From assembly GCF_000427445.1 (NCBI RefSeq), contig NZ_KE386496.1, positions 992,001-1,056,000 on the forward strand: DNA of 64,000 nucleotides, read 5' to 3'. This stretch comes from Methylocapsa acidiphila B2. Lineage in GTDB: Bacteria > Pseudomonadota > Alphaproteobacteria > Rhizobiales > Beijerinckiaceae. Shown in pieces: positions 48,081 to 57,239 of this stretch. Position 1 is the first letter of the stretch. Every line of letters begins with the position of its first letter. The notes under the pieces were generated by a model, which was not told where the DNA came from, did no database searches, and was given only the letters and a program-made list of their open reading frames with translations. The translations under genes were made by a program, and so were the position numbers.

Positions 48081-48557
48081 ATGCTTGGAGCCTCCACCTG
48101 GAATGCCGATCGGGCTCAGGAAATCGTCGACGAGCATCTCAGTTTAGAGGCGCCGATGCTGCCAATTCTTCATGCGCTGCAGGAGGAATTCGGCTATGTC
48201 GCTCCCGAGGCCGCTCCGCTCCTCGCACAGGCGCTCAACCTGTCGCGCGCAGAAGTGCATGGCGTCATCAGCTTCTACCATGATTTTAGGCATGAGCCCG
48301 CCGGACGGCATGTGCTGAAGCTCTGCCGTGGCGAAGCCTGCCAAAGCATGGGAAGCGAGGAATTGGCGGAAGACCTTTTCACCAAGCTTGGCCTCGACTG
48401 GAACCGCACCACTCGCGACGGCGAATTGACTGTCGAGCCGGTCTATTGCCTCGGCCTCTGCGCTTCCTCTCCCGCCGCCTTGATCGACGGCGAGCCTATC
48501 GCCCGGCTTGACGCGACGACGCTCGGCGAAGCCGTTGATGAGGCGCGCGGCCTATGA
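48081..48557 (+). CDS. fdsG: NAD-dependent formate dehydrogenase, gamma subunit
   Basis: A NuoE-like subunit of 158 residues carrying one [2Fe-2S] cluster through Cys residues in LCRGEACQSMG and YCLGLCASSPA. It passes electrons within the FdsGBA complex. The ATG at 48081 has GGGCGGGAACGG upstream; the frame extends back to 47991 across the operator region, which is not coding. It overlaps fdsB by 4 bp and is first in fdsGBACD. Confidence 0.93.
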   Translation: MLGASTWNADRAQEIVDEHLSLEAPMLPILHALQEEFGYVAPEAAPLLAQALNLSRAEVHGVISFYHDFRHEPAGRHVLKLCRGEACQSMGSEELAEDLFTKLGLDWNRTTRDGELTVEPVYCLGLCASSPAALIDGEPIARLDATTLGEAVDEARGL

Positions 48558-50101
48558 CTCGCATCTTCATCCCCAAGGACATCGCCGCCCTCGCCGTCGG
48601 CGCCAATAAGGTCGCGGCGAAGATCGAGGCGGAAGCCCGCGCGCGTGGACTCTCTGCGGAAATCGTCCGCAACGGATCGCGGGGCGCTTATTTTCTCGAG
48701 ACCCTGGTCGAGGTCGAGACCGCCGAGGGGCGCATCGGCTATGGTCCCATCGCGCCGTCTGACGTCGTTTCCCTTTTTGACGCGGGCTTTTTGTCCGGCG
48801 GCGCCCATGCGTTGCGGATCGGCAAGACCGACGCGCATCCTTTTTTCGCTCGCCAGACGAGGCTCACCTTCGCGCGTTGCGGGATCATCGATCCGACGTC
48901 GCTCTCCGACTATGCCGGGCTCGGCGGTTGGCGCGGCCTTGCGCGCGCCATTGAGATCGGTCCTGCGGCGACGATCGCGGAAGTGACGAAATCGGGCTTG
49001 CGCGGACGCGGCGGCGCCGGCTTCCCGACCGGAATCAAATGGAAGACCGTCGCCGACGCCCCGGCGGATCGCCGCTACGTCGTCTGCAATTTCGACGAAG
49101 GCGACAGCGGCACATTCGCCGATCGCATGATCGTAGAAGGCGATCCCTACGCACTGATCGAAGGCATGACGATCTGCGCGGTCGCGATCGGCGCGACCAA
49201 GGGCTATGTCTATTGCCGCTCCGAATATCCGCATGCGGCGAAGACCTTCTCCGAAGCGCTCGTCCTCGCCCGCCAGGCGGGCTATCTCGGCTCCGACGTC
49301 CTGGGATCCGGGCTCTCCTTCGACATTGAAATCCGCATGGGCGCCGGCGCTTATGTTTGCGGCGAAGAGACGGCCCTTCTCGAAAGCCTCGAAGGCAAGC
49401 GCGGCGTCGTGCGCGCCAAGCCGCCTCTGCCGGCGCATAAGGGGCTGTTTCAACGCCCGACCGTCGTCAATAATGTCCTGTCGCTCGTCGCGGCGCCCAC
49501 GATCCTCGAACGCGGCGCGGATTTTTATGCGAGCTACGGCATGGGCCGCTCACGCGGCACCATGCCCTTGCAAATCGCCGGCAATATTCGCTACGGCGGC
49601 CTCTTCGAGACGGCCTTCGGCCTGACCCTCGGCGAGATCGTCGAGGACATCGGCGGCGGAACGGCCTCCGGCCGGCCGGTGCGGTCGGTGCAATGCGGCG
49701 GCCCGCTCGGCGCTTATTTTCCGCGCGACTATTTCGACACGCCCTTCGATTACGAATCTTTCGCTGCGCGCGACGGGCTGATCGGCCATGGCGGGGTCGT
49801 CGTCTTCGACGACACGGTCGACATGTCCCGCATGGCGCGTTTCGCCATGGAGTTCTGCGCGGTTGAAAGCTGCGGCAAATGCACGCCTTGCCGGATCGGC
49901 TCGACGCGCGGCGTCGAAACCGTCGATCGCATCAGGCAGGGCGTGAAGACGGCGGAGAATCTCGTGCTGCTCGACGACCTTTGCCAAACAATGAAATTCG
50001 GTTCTCTCTGCGCGCTCGGCGGATTTGCGCCCTATCCCGTTTTGAGCGCCATGCGCCATTTCGGCGAGGATTTCGGCCCCCGCGCGCTCGCGGCGGAATA
50101 A
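48554..50101 (+). CDS. fdsB: NAD-dependent formate dehydrogenase, beta subunit
   Basis: A NuoF-like diaphorase subunit of 515 residues. An N-terminal thioredoxin-like region is followed by the NADH site GLRGRGGAGFPTGIKW, the FMN-binding region with NFDEGDSGTFADR, and the [4Fe-4S] motif SCGKCTPCRIGSTRG. It moves electrons from the iron-sulfur chain to NAD. It is coupled to fdsG by ATGA overlap and lies 11 bp ahead of fdsA. Confidence 0.95.
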   Translation: MTRIFIPKDIAALAVGANKVAAKIEAEARARGLSAEIVRNGSRGAYFLETLVEVETAEGRIGYGPIAPSDVVSLFDAGFLSGGAHALRIGKTDAHPFFARQTRLTFARCGIIDPTSLSDYAGLGGWRGLARAIEIGPAATIAEVTKSGLRGRGGAGFPTGIKWKTVADAPADRRYVVCNFDEGDSGTFADRMIVEGDPYALIEGMTICAVAIGATKGYVYCRSEYPHAAKTFSEALVLARQAGYLGSDVLGSGLSFDIEIRMGAGAYVCGEETALLESLEGKRGVVRAKPPLPAHKGLFQRPTVVNNVLSLVAAPTILERGADFYASYGMGRSRGTMPLQIAGNIRYGGLFETAFGLTLGEIVEDIGGGTASGRPVRSVQCGGPLGAYFPRDYFDTPFDYESFAARDGLIGHGGVVVFDDTVDMSRMARFAMEFCAVESCGKCTPCRIGSTRGVETVDRIRQGVKTAENLVLLDDLCQTMKFGSLCALGGFAPYPVLSAMRHFGEDFGPRALAAE

Positions 50102-50112
50102 GGAAAACGGCG

Positions 50113-52959
50113 ATGTCTCTCATCAACGAAGTCGATTATGGAACGCCGGCCTCGCGCTCGGAAAAATTGGTCACCTTGACCATCGATGGGGTTGAGGTAC
50201 GGGCGCCGGAAGGCACGTCCATCATGCGCGCGGCCATGGAAATGGGGACGGAAATCCCTAAGCTCTGCGCCAATGACATGCTGGAGCCCTTCGGGTCCTG
50301 TCGCCTTTGCCTTGTCGAGATCGAGGGGCGCAACGGCACGCCGGCTTCCTGCACCACCCCTGTCGCGCCGGGCATGGTCGTCAAGACCCAGACCGAGCGG
50401 CTGAAAGCGCTCCGCAAGGGCGTGATGGAACTCTATATTTCGGACCATCCGCTGGATTGCCTGACTTGCGCCGCGAATGGCGATTGCGAATTGCAGACGC
50501 AGGCCGGCGCCGTAGGGCTTCGGCAAGTGCGCTACGGCTATGAAGGCGCCAATCATTTCGACGAAGTCAAAGACGAGTCGAATCCCTATTTCACCTATGA
50601 TCCGACCAAATGCATCGTCTGCAACAGATGCGTGCGCGCCTGCGAGGAAGTGCAAGGCACTTTCGCGCTCACGATTGACGGACGCGGCTTCAAGAGCCGC
50701 GTGGCGCCGGGCCAGGACGAGCCCTTCTTCGAATCCGAATGCGTCTCCTGCGGGGCCTGCGTCCAGGCCTGCCCGACCGCGACATTGAGCGAGAAATCGC
50801 TGATCTCCATCGGCCAGCCAGAACATTCGGCCGTCACGACCTGCGCCTATTGCGGCGTCGGCTGCACCTTCAAGGCGGAAATGCGGGGCGAGGAGCTCGT
50901 CCGCATGGTCCCCTTCAAGGACGGCAAGGCTAATCATGGCCATTCCTGCGTCAAAGGCCGCTTCGCTTGGGGCTACGCCACCCATAAAGAGCGCATCTTG
51001 AGCCCCATGATCCGCGCCAAGGTGAGCGATCCCTGGCGCGAAGTCTCATGGGAGGAGGCCATCAATCACGCGGCCTCCGAGTTCAAGCGCATTCAAGCGA
51101 CCTATGGGAAGCGCTCTGTCGGCGGCATCACTTCCTCGCGCTGCACCAATGAAGAGACCTATCTGGTCCAGAAGCTCATTCGCGGCGCGTTCGGCAATAA
51201 TAATGTCGATACTTGCGCGCGGGTCTGCCATTCGCCGACCGGCTATGGGCTGAAGACGGCCTTCGGCACCTCGGCTGGGACCCAGGATTTCGACTCGGTC
51301 GAAGACAGCGACGTGATCCTGGTCATCGGGGCCAATCCGACCGACGGCCATCCGGTCTTCGGCTCGCGCATGAAGAAGCGTCTGCGTCAAGGCGCGAAGC
51401 TCATCGTGATCGATCCGCGCCGCATTGACCTCGTCCGCACTCCGCATGTGAAGGCGGACTATCATCTAGCGCTGCAGCCCGGCACCAATGTCGCCATTCT
51501 GACCGCCATCGCCCATGTCATTGTCACTGAAGGGCTCGTCAACGAGGCTTTTGTGCGCGAGCGCTGCGACGCGGAGGAGTTTCAGGATTGGGCGGCTTTC
51601 GTGTCGGAGCCGCGCCACAGCCCGGAGGAAGTCGCGAAAGTCGCTGGCGTTCCGGCGGAGCTGATCCGCGCGGCGGCGCGCCTTTACGCGACGGGCGGCA
51701 ATGCGGCGATCTATTATGGGCTCGGCGTCACCGAGCATAGCCAAGGCTCGACGACCGTGCTCGCGATCGCCAATCTGGCGCTGGCGACCGGCAATCTCGG
51801 TCGCCCCGGCGTCGGCGTGAACCCGCTGCGCGGCCAGAACAATGTCCAGGGCGCCTGCGACATGGGCTCGTTCCCGCATGAATTCGCGGGCTATCGGCAT
51901 GTTTCGGACGATACGGCGCGCGCCATTTACGAAGGCGTCTGGGGCGTCGCGCTCGACAACGAGCCTGGGCTGCGCATTCCGAACATGCTCGACTCCGCCG
52001 TCGAAGGAACGTTCAAAGGCATTTACATCCAAGGCGAGGACATTCTGCAATCCGACCCCGACACGCATCACGTGGCGGCTGGCCTCGCCGCCATGGAATG
52101 CGTCGTCGTTCAGGACCTTTTCCTTAACGAGACCGCCAATTACGCGCATGTCTTTTTGCCGGGCTCGACCTTCCTCGAGAAGGACGGCACCTTCACCAAC
52201 GCGGAGCGGCGCATTCAGCGCGTGCGCAAGGTGATGAGCCCTAAGAACGGGTTCGGCGATTGGGAAATCACAGTGGCGCTTTCAAACGCACTTGGCTTTC
52301 CGATGAATTACGCGCATCCGAGCGAGATCATGGATGAGATCGCCCGCACGACGCCGAGCTTCGCCGGCGTCTCCTATGCAAGGCTCGACGAAGCTGGCTC
52401 GGTGCAATGGCCCTGCAATGAAGCGCATCCGGACGGCACGCCGATCATGCATATCGGCGGCTTCGCCTCCGGCAAGGGCAAGTTCGTGCTGACCGAATAT
52501 GTGGCGACCGACGAGCGGACCGGCCCGCGCTTCCCGCTGCTGCTCACGACCGGCCGCATTCTGAGCCATTATAATGTCGGCGCCCAGACGCGGCGCACCG
52601 AAAATGTCGCCTGGCATCCGGAAGATCTTCTCGAGATCCATCCCCATGACGCCGAGCAGCGCGGCGTCCGCGACGGCGAATGGGTGAAGCTCCATAGCCG
52701 CGCCGGCGAAACGACCCTGCGCGCGCTCGTCACCGACAGGGTCGCGCCGGGCGTCGTCTATACGACCTTCCATCATCCGACGACCCAAGCCAATGTCGTG
52801 ACGACCGACTTCTCCGACTGGGCGACCAATTGCCCCGAATTCAAGGTGACGGCGGTCCAGATCTCGCGCTCGAACGGACCGAGCGATTGGCAGGAGCAAT
52901 ATCGCGAGCAAGCCGAGCAGAGCCGCCGCATCGTGCATTCGATCGAAGCGGCGGAATGA
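50113..52959 (+). CDS. fdsA: NAD-dependent formate dehydrogenase, alpha (catalytic) subunit
   Basis: Molybdenum-bis-MGD catalytic subunit of 948 residues. The N-terminal part is NuoG-like: a [2Fe-2S] domain (SCRLCLVEIEG), a His-Cys3 cluster region (HPLDCLTC) and [4Fe-4S] ferredoxin motifs (CIVCNRCVRACEE, CVSCGACVQACP). The catalytic domain begins with the 4Fe-4S motif CAYCGVGC and has Cys372-His373 in CARVCHSPTG at the position where some FDHs use selenocysteine. Oxidises formate to CO2. The start at 50113 has AGGAAAACGG upstream; the open frame extends back inside fdsB but is not coding. Confidence 0.96.
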   Translation: MSLINEVDYGTPASRSEKLVTLTIDGVEVRAPEGTSIMRAAMEMGTEIPKLCANDMLEPFGSCRLCLVEIEGRNGTPASCTTPVAPGMVVKTQTERLKALRKGVMELYISDHPLDCLTCAANGDCELQTQAGAVGLRQVRYGYEGANHFDEVKDESNPYFTYDPTKCIVCNRCVRACEEVQGTFALTIDGRGFKSRVAPGQDEPFFESECVSCGACVQACPTATLSEKSLISIGQPEHSAVTTCAYCGVGCTFKAEMRGEELVRMVPFKDGKANHGHSCVKGRFAWGYATHKERILSPMIRAKVSDPWREVSWEEAINHAASEFKRIQATYGKRSVGGITSSRCTNEETYLVQKLIRGAFGNNNVDTCARVCHSPTGYGLKTAFGTSAGTQDFDSVEDSDVILVIGANPTDGHPVFGSRMKKRLRQGAKLIVIDPRRIDLVRTPHVKADYHLALQPGTNVAILTAIAHVIVTEGLVNEAFVRERCDAEEFQDWAAFVSEPRHSPEEVAKVAGVPAELIRAAARLYATGGNAAIYYGLGVTEHSQGSTTVLAIANLALATGNLGRPGVGVNPLRGQNNVQGACDMGSFPHEFAGYRHVSDDTARAIYEGVWGVALDNEPGLRIPNMLDSAVEGTFKGIYIQGEDILQSDPDTHHVAAGLAAMECVVVQDLFLNETANYAHVFLPGSTFLEKDGTFTNAERRIQRVRKVMSPKNGFGDWEITVALSNALGFPMNYAHPSEIMDEIARTTPSFAGVSYARLDEAGSVQWPCNEAHPDGTPIMHIGGFASGKGKFVLTEYVATDERTGPRFPLLLTTGRILSHYNVGAQTRRTENVAWHPEDLLEIHPHDAEQRGVRDGEWVKLHSRAGETTLRALVTDRVAPGVVYTTFHHPTTQANVVTTDFSDWATNCPEFKVTAVQISRSNGPSDWQEQYREQAEQSRRIVHSIEAAE

Positions 52960-53819
52960 GCGAGAGCCAGTTCGACATGGATCTCTGCGACTTCAGCGCG
53001 CCGCCCTCCCCGGCCGCCAATGTCGCTTGCACGGCGCGGCGCGGCGATAAGGTTTTAACCTTGGTCCGCGCCGTTCCGGAAGAGACCGCGATCGCCTTCA
53101 CGGTCAACGGCTCCACCCATGCCGTGATGATGGCGACGCCCGCCGATCTCGAGGATTTCGCGCGGGGCTTCGCCTTGACCGAGGGGCTGATTGCCGATCC
53201 CGCCGAAATTTCGAGTCTCGACATCGTTGCAACCTCTCTCGGAGTCGAATTGCGGCTCTGGTTGGCGGATCATCGCGCGAGAGACTATTCGGCGCGACGC
53301 CGCAGCATGGCCGGGCCGACGGGTTGCGGCCTTTGTGGCATTGAGAGCCTTGCTGAGGCGATGCGCCCGGCGCCCGTCGTCGCAGGCGCCCGCCTGTTCG
53401 ACAGCGCCGCCATCGAATCAGCCATGGCCGCTCTCGGTCCTGCGCAGAGCTTGCACAGGCAGACTCATGCGGTTCACGCGGCGGCCTTCTGGACCCCCTC
53501 ACAGGGACTGCTGGCCTTGCGCGAGGACGTGGGACGTCATAATGCGCTCGATAAGCTCGTCGGAGCACTCTCCTGTCAGGGAGTCTCCGCCGCGCAGGGG
53601 CTCGTCCTCATGACGAGCCGCGTGTCGGTCGAGCTGATTCAGAAGGCGGCCAAGCTCGCTGCCCCGGTGCTGGTCGCCATTTCGGCGCCCACGGCCGCCG
53701 CGATCCGCCTTGCCGACGCTTGCGGAATCACGCTTGTTGCGGTCGCGCGAGGCCGCGATTTCGAAGTCTTCACCCATCCCGAACGCTTTATCGATCGAGC
53801 CTCCCATCATGTCGCCTGA
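52956..53819 (+). CDS. fdsC: Formate dehydrogenase sulfurtransferase FdhD/FdsC
   Basis: A 287-residue FdhD-family protein that carries sulfur from a desulfurase to the Mo cofactor and inserts it into FdsA. The sulfur-carrying loop is CGLCG with Cys124 and Cys127; EDVGRHNALDKLVG is the family motif near the middle. The ATG overlaps the fdsA stop, so it is coupled. In Cupriavidus and Rhodobacter the gene is called fdsC. Length is normal. Confidence 0.94.
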   Translation: MSESQFDMDLCDFSAPPSPAANVACTARRGDKVLTLVRAVPEETAIAFTVNGSTHAVMMATPADLEDFARGFALTEGLIADPAEISSLDIVATSLGVELRLWLADHRARDYSARRRSMAGPTGCGLCGIESLAEAMRPAPVVAGARLFDSAAIESAMAALGPAQSLHRQTHAVHAAAFWTPSQGLLALREDVGRHNALDKLVGALSCQGVSAAQGLVLMTSRVSVELIQKAAKLAAPVLVAISAPTAAAIRLADACGITLVAVARGRDFEVFTHPERFIDRASHHVA

Positions 53820-54075
53820 CAAGCTCATTTATATGGCCAACCAAATCGGCAAGTTTTTCAGCGCCCAGCGGCATGACCAGGCGGTGGCCGGCATAGCCGA
53901 CCACCTGGCGAAATTCTGGGACCCGAGCATGCGCAAGAAAATCCTCGCTCATCTCGAACATGGCGGCGAAGGGCTCGACCCACTTGTCAAGGAAGCGGTG
54001 CAAAAGCTTGGAATGATGAATTTTTCGCGCACTGATGTTGTCGCCGGCTCTGCCGCGAGCGTCGCTAATTCCTGA
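53809..54075 (+). CDS. fdsD: Formate dehydrogenase delta subunit
   Basis: A small subunit of 88 residues with the family pattern KLIYMANQIGKFFSAQR, HLAKFWDPSMRKKIL and GGEGLDPLVKEAV. FdsD is found only with the Mo-dependent NAD-linked FDH; it is needed for an active complex in some species. The ATG at 53809 overlaps the end of fdsC by 11 bp. It closes the operon; no clear terminator follows. Confidence 0.93.
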   Translation: MSPDKLIYMANQIGKFFSAQRHDQAVAGIADHLAKFWDPSMRKKILAHLEHGGEGLDPLVKEAVQKLGMMNFSRTDVVAGSAASVANS

Positions 54076-54327
54076 CCTGGACGCCGAGAATTTGCATCGG
54101 CGATCCTTCTTCCGCACCTCTGGGCGACGAGGCGCTAAATCTGCGTCTGACGGATCGTGAAACCGTCGACGCATTGATTTTGCTTTGATCGGCAAAACAC
54201 CGGACTTCCGCGCCGGTGCGGTCGCCACAAGCTCAAATATCGGATGGAAAGACGTCCGGCGCGCCACCCGCGTCAACAAGCCGCTCTCATCAAAGGCGCA
54301 GGACGCCACGTCCTAAAGCGCGATCCA

Positions 54328-54336
54328 TTGCAATAG
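54328..54336 (+). promoter_or_regulatory. TTGCAATAG motif upstream of Cys/His small membrane protein 2
   Basis: Second copy of the nonamer, 25 bases before the ATG at 54362. A similar CGCCATG element follows. The surrounding bases differ from the first copy. Confidence 0.4.
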
Positions 54337-54361
54337 AAAATCGCCATGATAAGCTGATTTT

Positions 54362-54736
54362 ATGATCGGGTTGAGCCAAGCCTCGGCGACGAAACGGGTC
54401 GCGATCAGCGTGGTGGCGCTTTATGCGCTCCTGCTGCAAGGCGTCGTCGGCGCGGCGGCGCGGGCGGCCGCTTTCGATCGTTTCGGCAGCGCAATTTGCG
54501 AGCCGCAAGGCTCTATTCCACAAGCGCCCAACCGCGAATCCAGTCATCAACATTGCTTTTGCTGCATCTCGACTTGCAGCTCGTCTTCCGGCGATGCCGG
54601 ACTTTTGGCGTCGGGCCTCTCCGCCTTCCCGCAACGTTGGGCCATCGCCGTCGCCTGGAATGCGGCCAGCGCAACTCCCGCGCGCGCGTCCGAACGGTTC
54701 CATTTCGCCGCTCGCGGTCCACCGATCTGGCTCTGA
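54362..54736 (+). CDS. DUF2946-like Cys/His-rich small membrane protein 2
   Basis: A 124-residue paralogue of the protein at 38737-39114. Shared features: N-terminal hydrophobic RVAISVVALYALLLQGV, Cys in the polar region, a His/Cys cluster SSHQHCFCCISTC, a second weakly hydrophobic region and the tail FHFAARGPPIWL. The middle is diverged. Function is unknown; metal binding is plausible from the cluster. It stands about 290 bp after fdsD and is probably transcribed on its own. Confidence 0.7.
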   Translation: MIGLSQASATKRVAISVVALYALLLQGVVGAAARAAAFDRFGSAICEPQGSIPQAPNRESSHQHCFCCISTCSSSSGDAGLLASGLSAFPQRWAIAVAWNAASATPARASERFHFAARGPPIWL

Positions 54737-54973
54737 CCGACTGATTTTCTCGACCAATCCCCAATCTCGCGCGCGCCGACGGCCTTAATCCGCCGTTCAG
54801 CTTAGCGCTGATTTAACGTTGCATGTCGCGCCGAACCCTTTTGAAGGCGGTGCGAATGCGGCGGTCAGGTCGAGGGTCGCGCGCGCCGGCGATCCGGCGT
54901 TCTGGATTAATCTCGTTTTTCGAGGCCGGCGAGCGCTCTACGGCTGCCCCGGACCCGATCAAAAGGCCATCTG

Positions 54974-55399
54974 ATGCTACACGTCAAAAACTGGGATGTG
55001 GCGCTTGCTGCGGCCCCCCCACGCCGAACGATGGAATTTCAAAGCGCCGCCAAGCGGCGATATTTCAGCGCCGAAGAAAAGGCGCGGATCGTCGCGGAGA
55101 GCTTCGAGGATGGCGCGTCGGTCTGTTCCGTCGCCCGCCGGCACGGCCTGATGGCCGCGCAACTCTTCGCCTGGCGGAAGAACGCGCGCCTCGGCGGCGG
55201 AGATTCATTCGCGGCGAAGAATAACGCCGACCCCGCGCTCGAAATGGAGATGGCGCCGTCTCAAACGGCGCAGGCGGGCGCGCCGCAGCGCCCTGCTCCG
55301 ATCGAAATCGCGATCGGCGACGCAATCGTGCGCGTGCCGCCCGGCTCCGACGCCGCGACCTTGCGCATGGTGCTGGAGATGCTGGCCGCGAACGCGTGA
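54974..55399 (+). CDS. Orphan IS66-type TnpA-like protein
   Basis: A 141-residue protein with an N-terminal HTH_Tnp_1-like region (RYFSAEEKARIVAESFEDGA, then VCSVARRHGLMAAQLFAWRK) and a C-terminal segment IEIAIGDAIVRVPPGSDAAT resembling IS66 TnpA. In IS66 elements tnpB and tnpC follow; here nothing of them is seen downstream, and no inverted repeats were found. The start may be ATG 54974 or 55031. It is either a remnant of an element or a domesticated DNA-binding protein. Confidence 0.72.
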   Translation: MLHVKNWDVALAAAPPRRTMEFQSAAKRRYFSAEEKARIVAESFEDGASVCSVARRHGLMAAQLFAWRKNARLGGGDSFAAKNNADPALEMEMAPSQTAQAGAPQRPAPIEIAIGDAIVRVPPGSDAATLRMVLEMLAANA

Positions 55400-55886
55400 A
55401 CGACCATGCCAGCTTCAAAGCTGCGTCCAATCGCCACGATGAACTAAATGCGGGCGGAAGGCCAACAGCTGCCTTTCCGCCTCTTGCTCGGATGAACCTT
55501 TTCATTCTCCCGCCGGGCCTGACCCCGCGTCGGAGAATGACGAGGCCAATAGCCGCAGTCGTTAACTCGGATGCCGTCTCGCAGATCCGCGCGGCGTGAT
55601 TTGCGGCTTCACGCCCAAATGAGCTACACGATGGCCATAGGCTCGAATCGCGGGCGGCGCGCATTTATCTCGCCCTGGGGGCCGCAAGCCTCGCTCAGGC
55701 TCGAACATGTTTTAAGAGGCCGCAGAACGGAATCTCGATGAGCCGAGCTCATCCGATCCGCCGCCTCAAATAGGGATAAGGACAAAGCAAAGCGGCGGCC
55801 CCCCTCTTTTCCGGGCCGCGAGCCGCTTGAGATGCCCGAGAATCGATCCAGCAGCGCGCTGTGCGGCAGCGAGCAATAGGCGAGAC
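55400..55886. other. Intergenic region with an inverted repeat
   Basis: 487 bp between the IS66-like gene and the DUF3422 gene. It carries the long hairpin at 55502-55540. No tnpB remnant or other gene is supported. Confidence 0.4.
55502..55540. repeat. Inverted repeat able to form a long hairpin
   Basis: TCATTCTCC at 55502-55510 is the exact inverse of GGAGAATGA at 55532-55540. The inner 21 bases are GC-rich and can extend the stem. There is no T-run on either side, so it is not a classic terminator. It may be a dispersed intergenic repeat or an RNA element. Confidence 0.55.
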
Positions 55887-57221
55887 ATGAATAGCTTGAC
55901 CGAAACGCGCGAACCCGAGGCAAGCGGCTTTACCGAACATCCCTTGCGCGACCGCGTCCTCGCGGAAGTCCACGCGCGTCCTTTCGTGCCGATCGAGGGA
56001 CCGAAACGCATTTTGCATTTCGCCTTCATGACGGATCACGAAGAGGCCGCGGATGCGCGAGCCGCGCTCACCGATTTCTGCCTCGCCCGCGCTTGCCCGC
56101 CGCCACCCGCCAACGCCAAGCAGCACCGGATCGAGCTTCAGGCCGCCATACTTCGTTGGGAAGTTCACGCCGAATTCGTCACCTACACTTGGGAGTTTCC
56201 GCAGGCGGCCGAAGCGCCGCGTTTTGGCAAAGGCAAGACACTGCCGATTCAGCCGAGCGCGGACGAGCTCGCGAGCCAGATGCGGCTTTTGCCCCAGCCC
56301 GGCCCCCTGCTGGTGGCCGTCGATCTTCGCCTTTTGCCGGCCGCCGTCGTCGGCGAAACCTGGCGAACCCTGTTCGTGCCCGGTCAGCTCGCCGCATCTG
56401 ACGTGCTGGATGGGGCCGCCATGGTCGCGACGGACTTTCAGCCCGACGCTCTTGGCTTCGTCCGCCTGCTCGTTCTCGACCGAAAACTCACGCCGAACGA
56501 TGCGGGCTCGCTCGTGCAACGTCTGCTCGAGGTCGAGACCTATCGCACCCTGGCTTTGCTCGGGCTCCCGAAAGCGCTGGAGCTTGGGCCGGAAATTCGC
56601 CGCATCGAGATCGAATTGCCGCGCCTCGTCCAGCTGATGCGCGAGGCCAAGGGACTGGAGGCCAGCCGCATCTTGCTCGATCGGCTGACGGCTCTCGCCG
56701 CCGAGCTCGAGGAAGGCGCGGCCCAAAGCCTTTACCGTTTCGGCGCGACCCGGGCCTATCATGAACTCATGACCCTGCGCCTGGCGTCGATCCGCGAGAG
56801 TTCGATCGCCAATCTGCCGACGCTCGCGTCCTTTCTCGCGCGCCGGCTGACGCCCGCCATTCGCACCTGCAGCGCGACCGAGGCCCGCCAGGAAGATCTC
56901 TCTCGCAAGCTCGCCCGCGCAGCGCAGCTCCTGCGCACCCGCGTCGACATCGAGCTCGAAAGCCAAAACCGGGATCTCCTGCGCAATATGGGCGAAAGAG
57001 TTCACCTTCAGTTAAAGCTTCAGCAAGCGGTGAAATGGGTGTCGATCGCCGCGATCACCTATTATCTGTTGTCGATCCTGCATCTCATTTTTGAAGGCGT
57101 CCATCGCGAGATGGAGACGCTCGATCCCGTGGTCGCGACGGCAGGCGCCGTTCCCTTCATCGCCGGCGCGGTGTTGTGGTTCTTCCACCGCCTCGGCAAG
57201 CGCATCGCGGAATCGACTTGA
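55887..57221 (+). CDS. DUF3422 family membrane protein
   Basis: A 444-residue protein of the DUF3422 family, common in Rhizobiales. The N-terminus has HPLRDRVLAEVHARPF and HFAFMTDHEE, typical of the family. A long helical, coiled-coil-prone middle is followed by two C-terminal membrane segments (WVSIAAITYYLLSILHLIF and AGAVPFIAGAVLWFFHRLG). The arrangement with two C-terminal helices recalls CorA-like or other membrane-anchored proteins, but no function is known. AGGCGAG lies ahead of the ATG at 55887. Confidence 0.85.
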   Translation: MNSLTETREPEASGFTEHPLRDRVLAEVHARPFVPIEGPKRILHFAFMTDHEEAADARAALTDFCLARACPPPPANAKQHRIELQAAILRWEVHAEFVTYTWEFPQAAEAPRFGKGKTLPIQPSADELASQMRLLPQPGPLLVAVDLRLLPAAVVGETWRTLFVPGQLAASDVLDGAAMVATDFQPDALGFVRLLVLDRKLTPNDAGSLVQRLLEVETYRTLALLGLPKALELGPEIRRIEIELPRLVQLMREAKGLEASRILLDRLTALAAELEEGAAQSLYRFGATRAYHELMTLRLASIRESSIANLPTLASFLARRLTPAIRTCSATEARQEDLSRKLARAAQLLRTRVDIELESQNRDLLRNMGERVHLQLKLQQAVKWVSIAAITYYLLSILHLIFEGVHREMETLDPVVATAGAVPFIAGAVLWFFHRLGKRIAEST

Positions 57222-57239
57222 GCGGGCGGACTGCGGCGC

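Noticed and set aside
50032-50985. A 317-codon minus-strand open frame
   Set aside because: Antisense to fdsB/fdsA, whose iron-sulfur motifs are intact.
55400-55620. Possible tnpB remnant after the IS66-like gene
   Set aside because: None of the three frames shows the conserved TnpB start or motifs.
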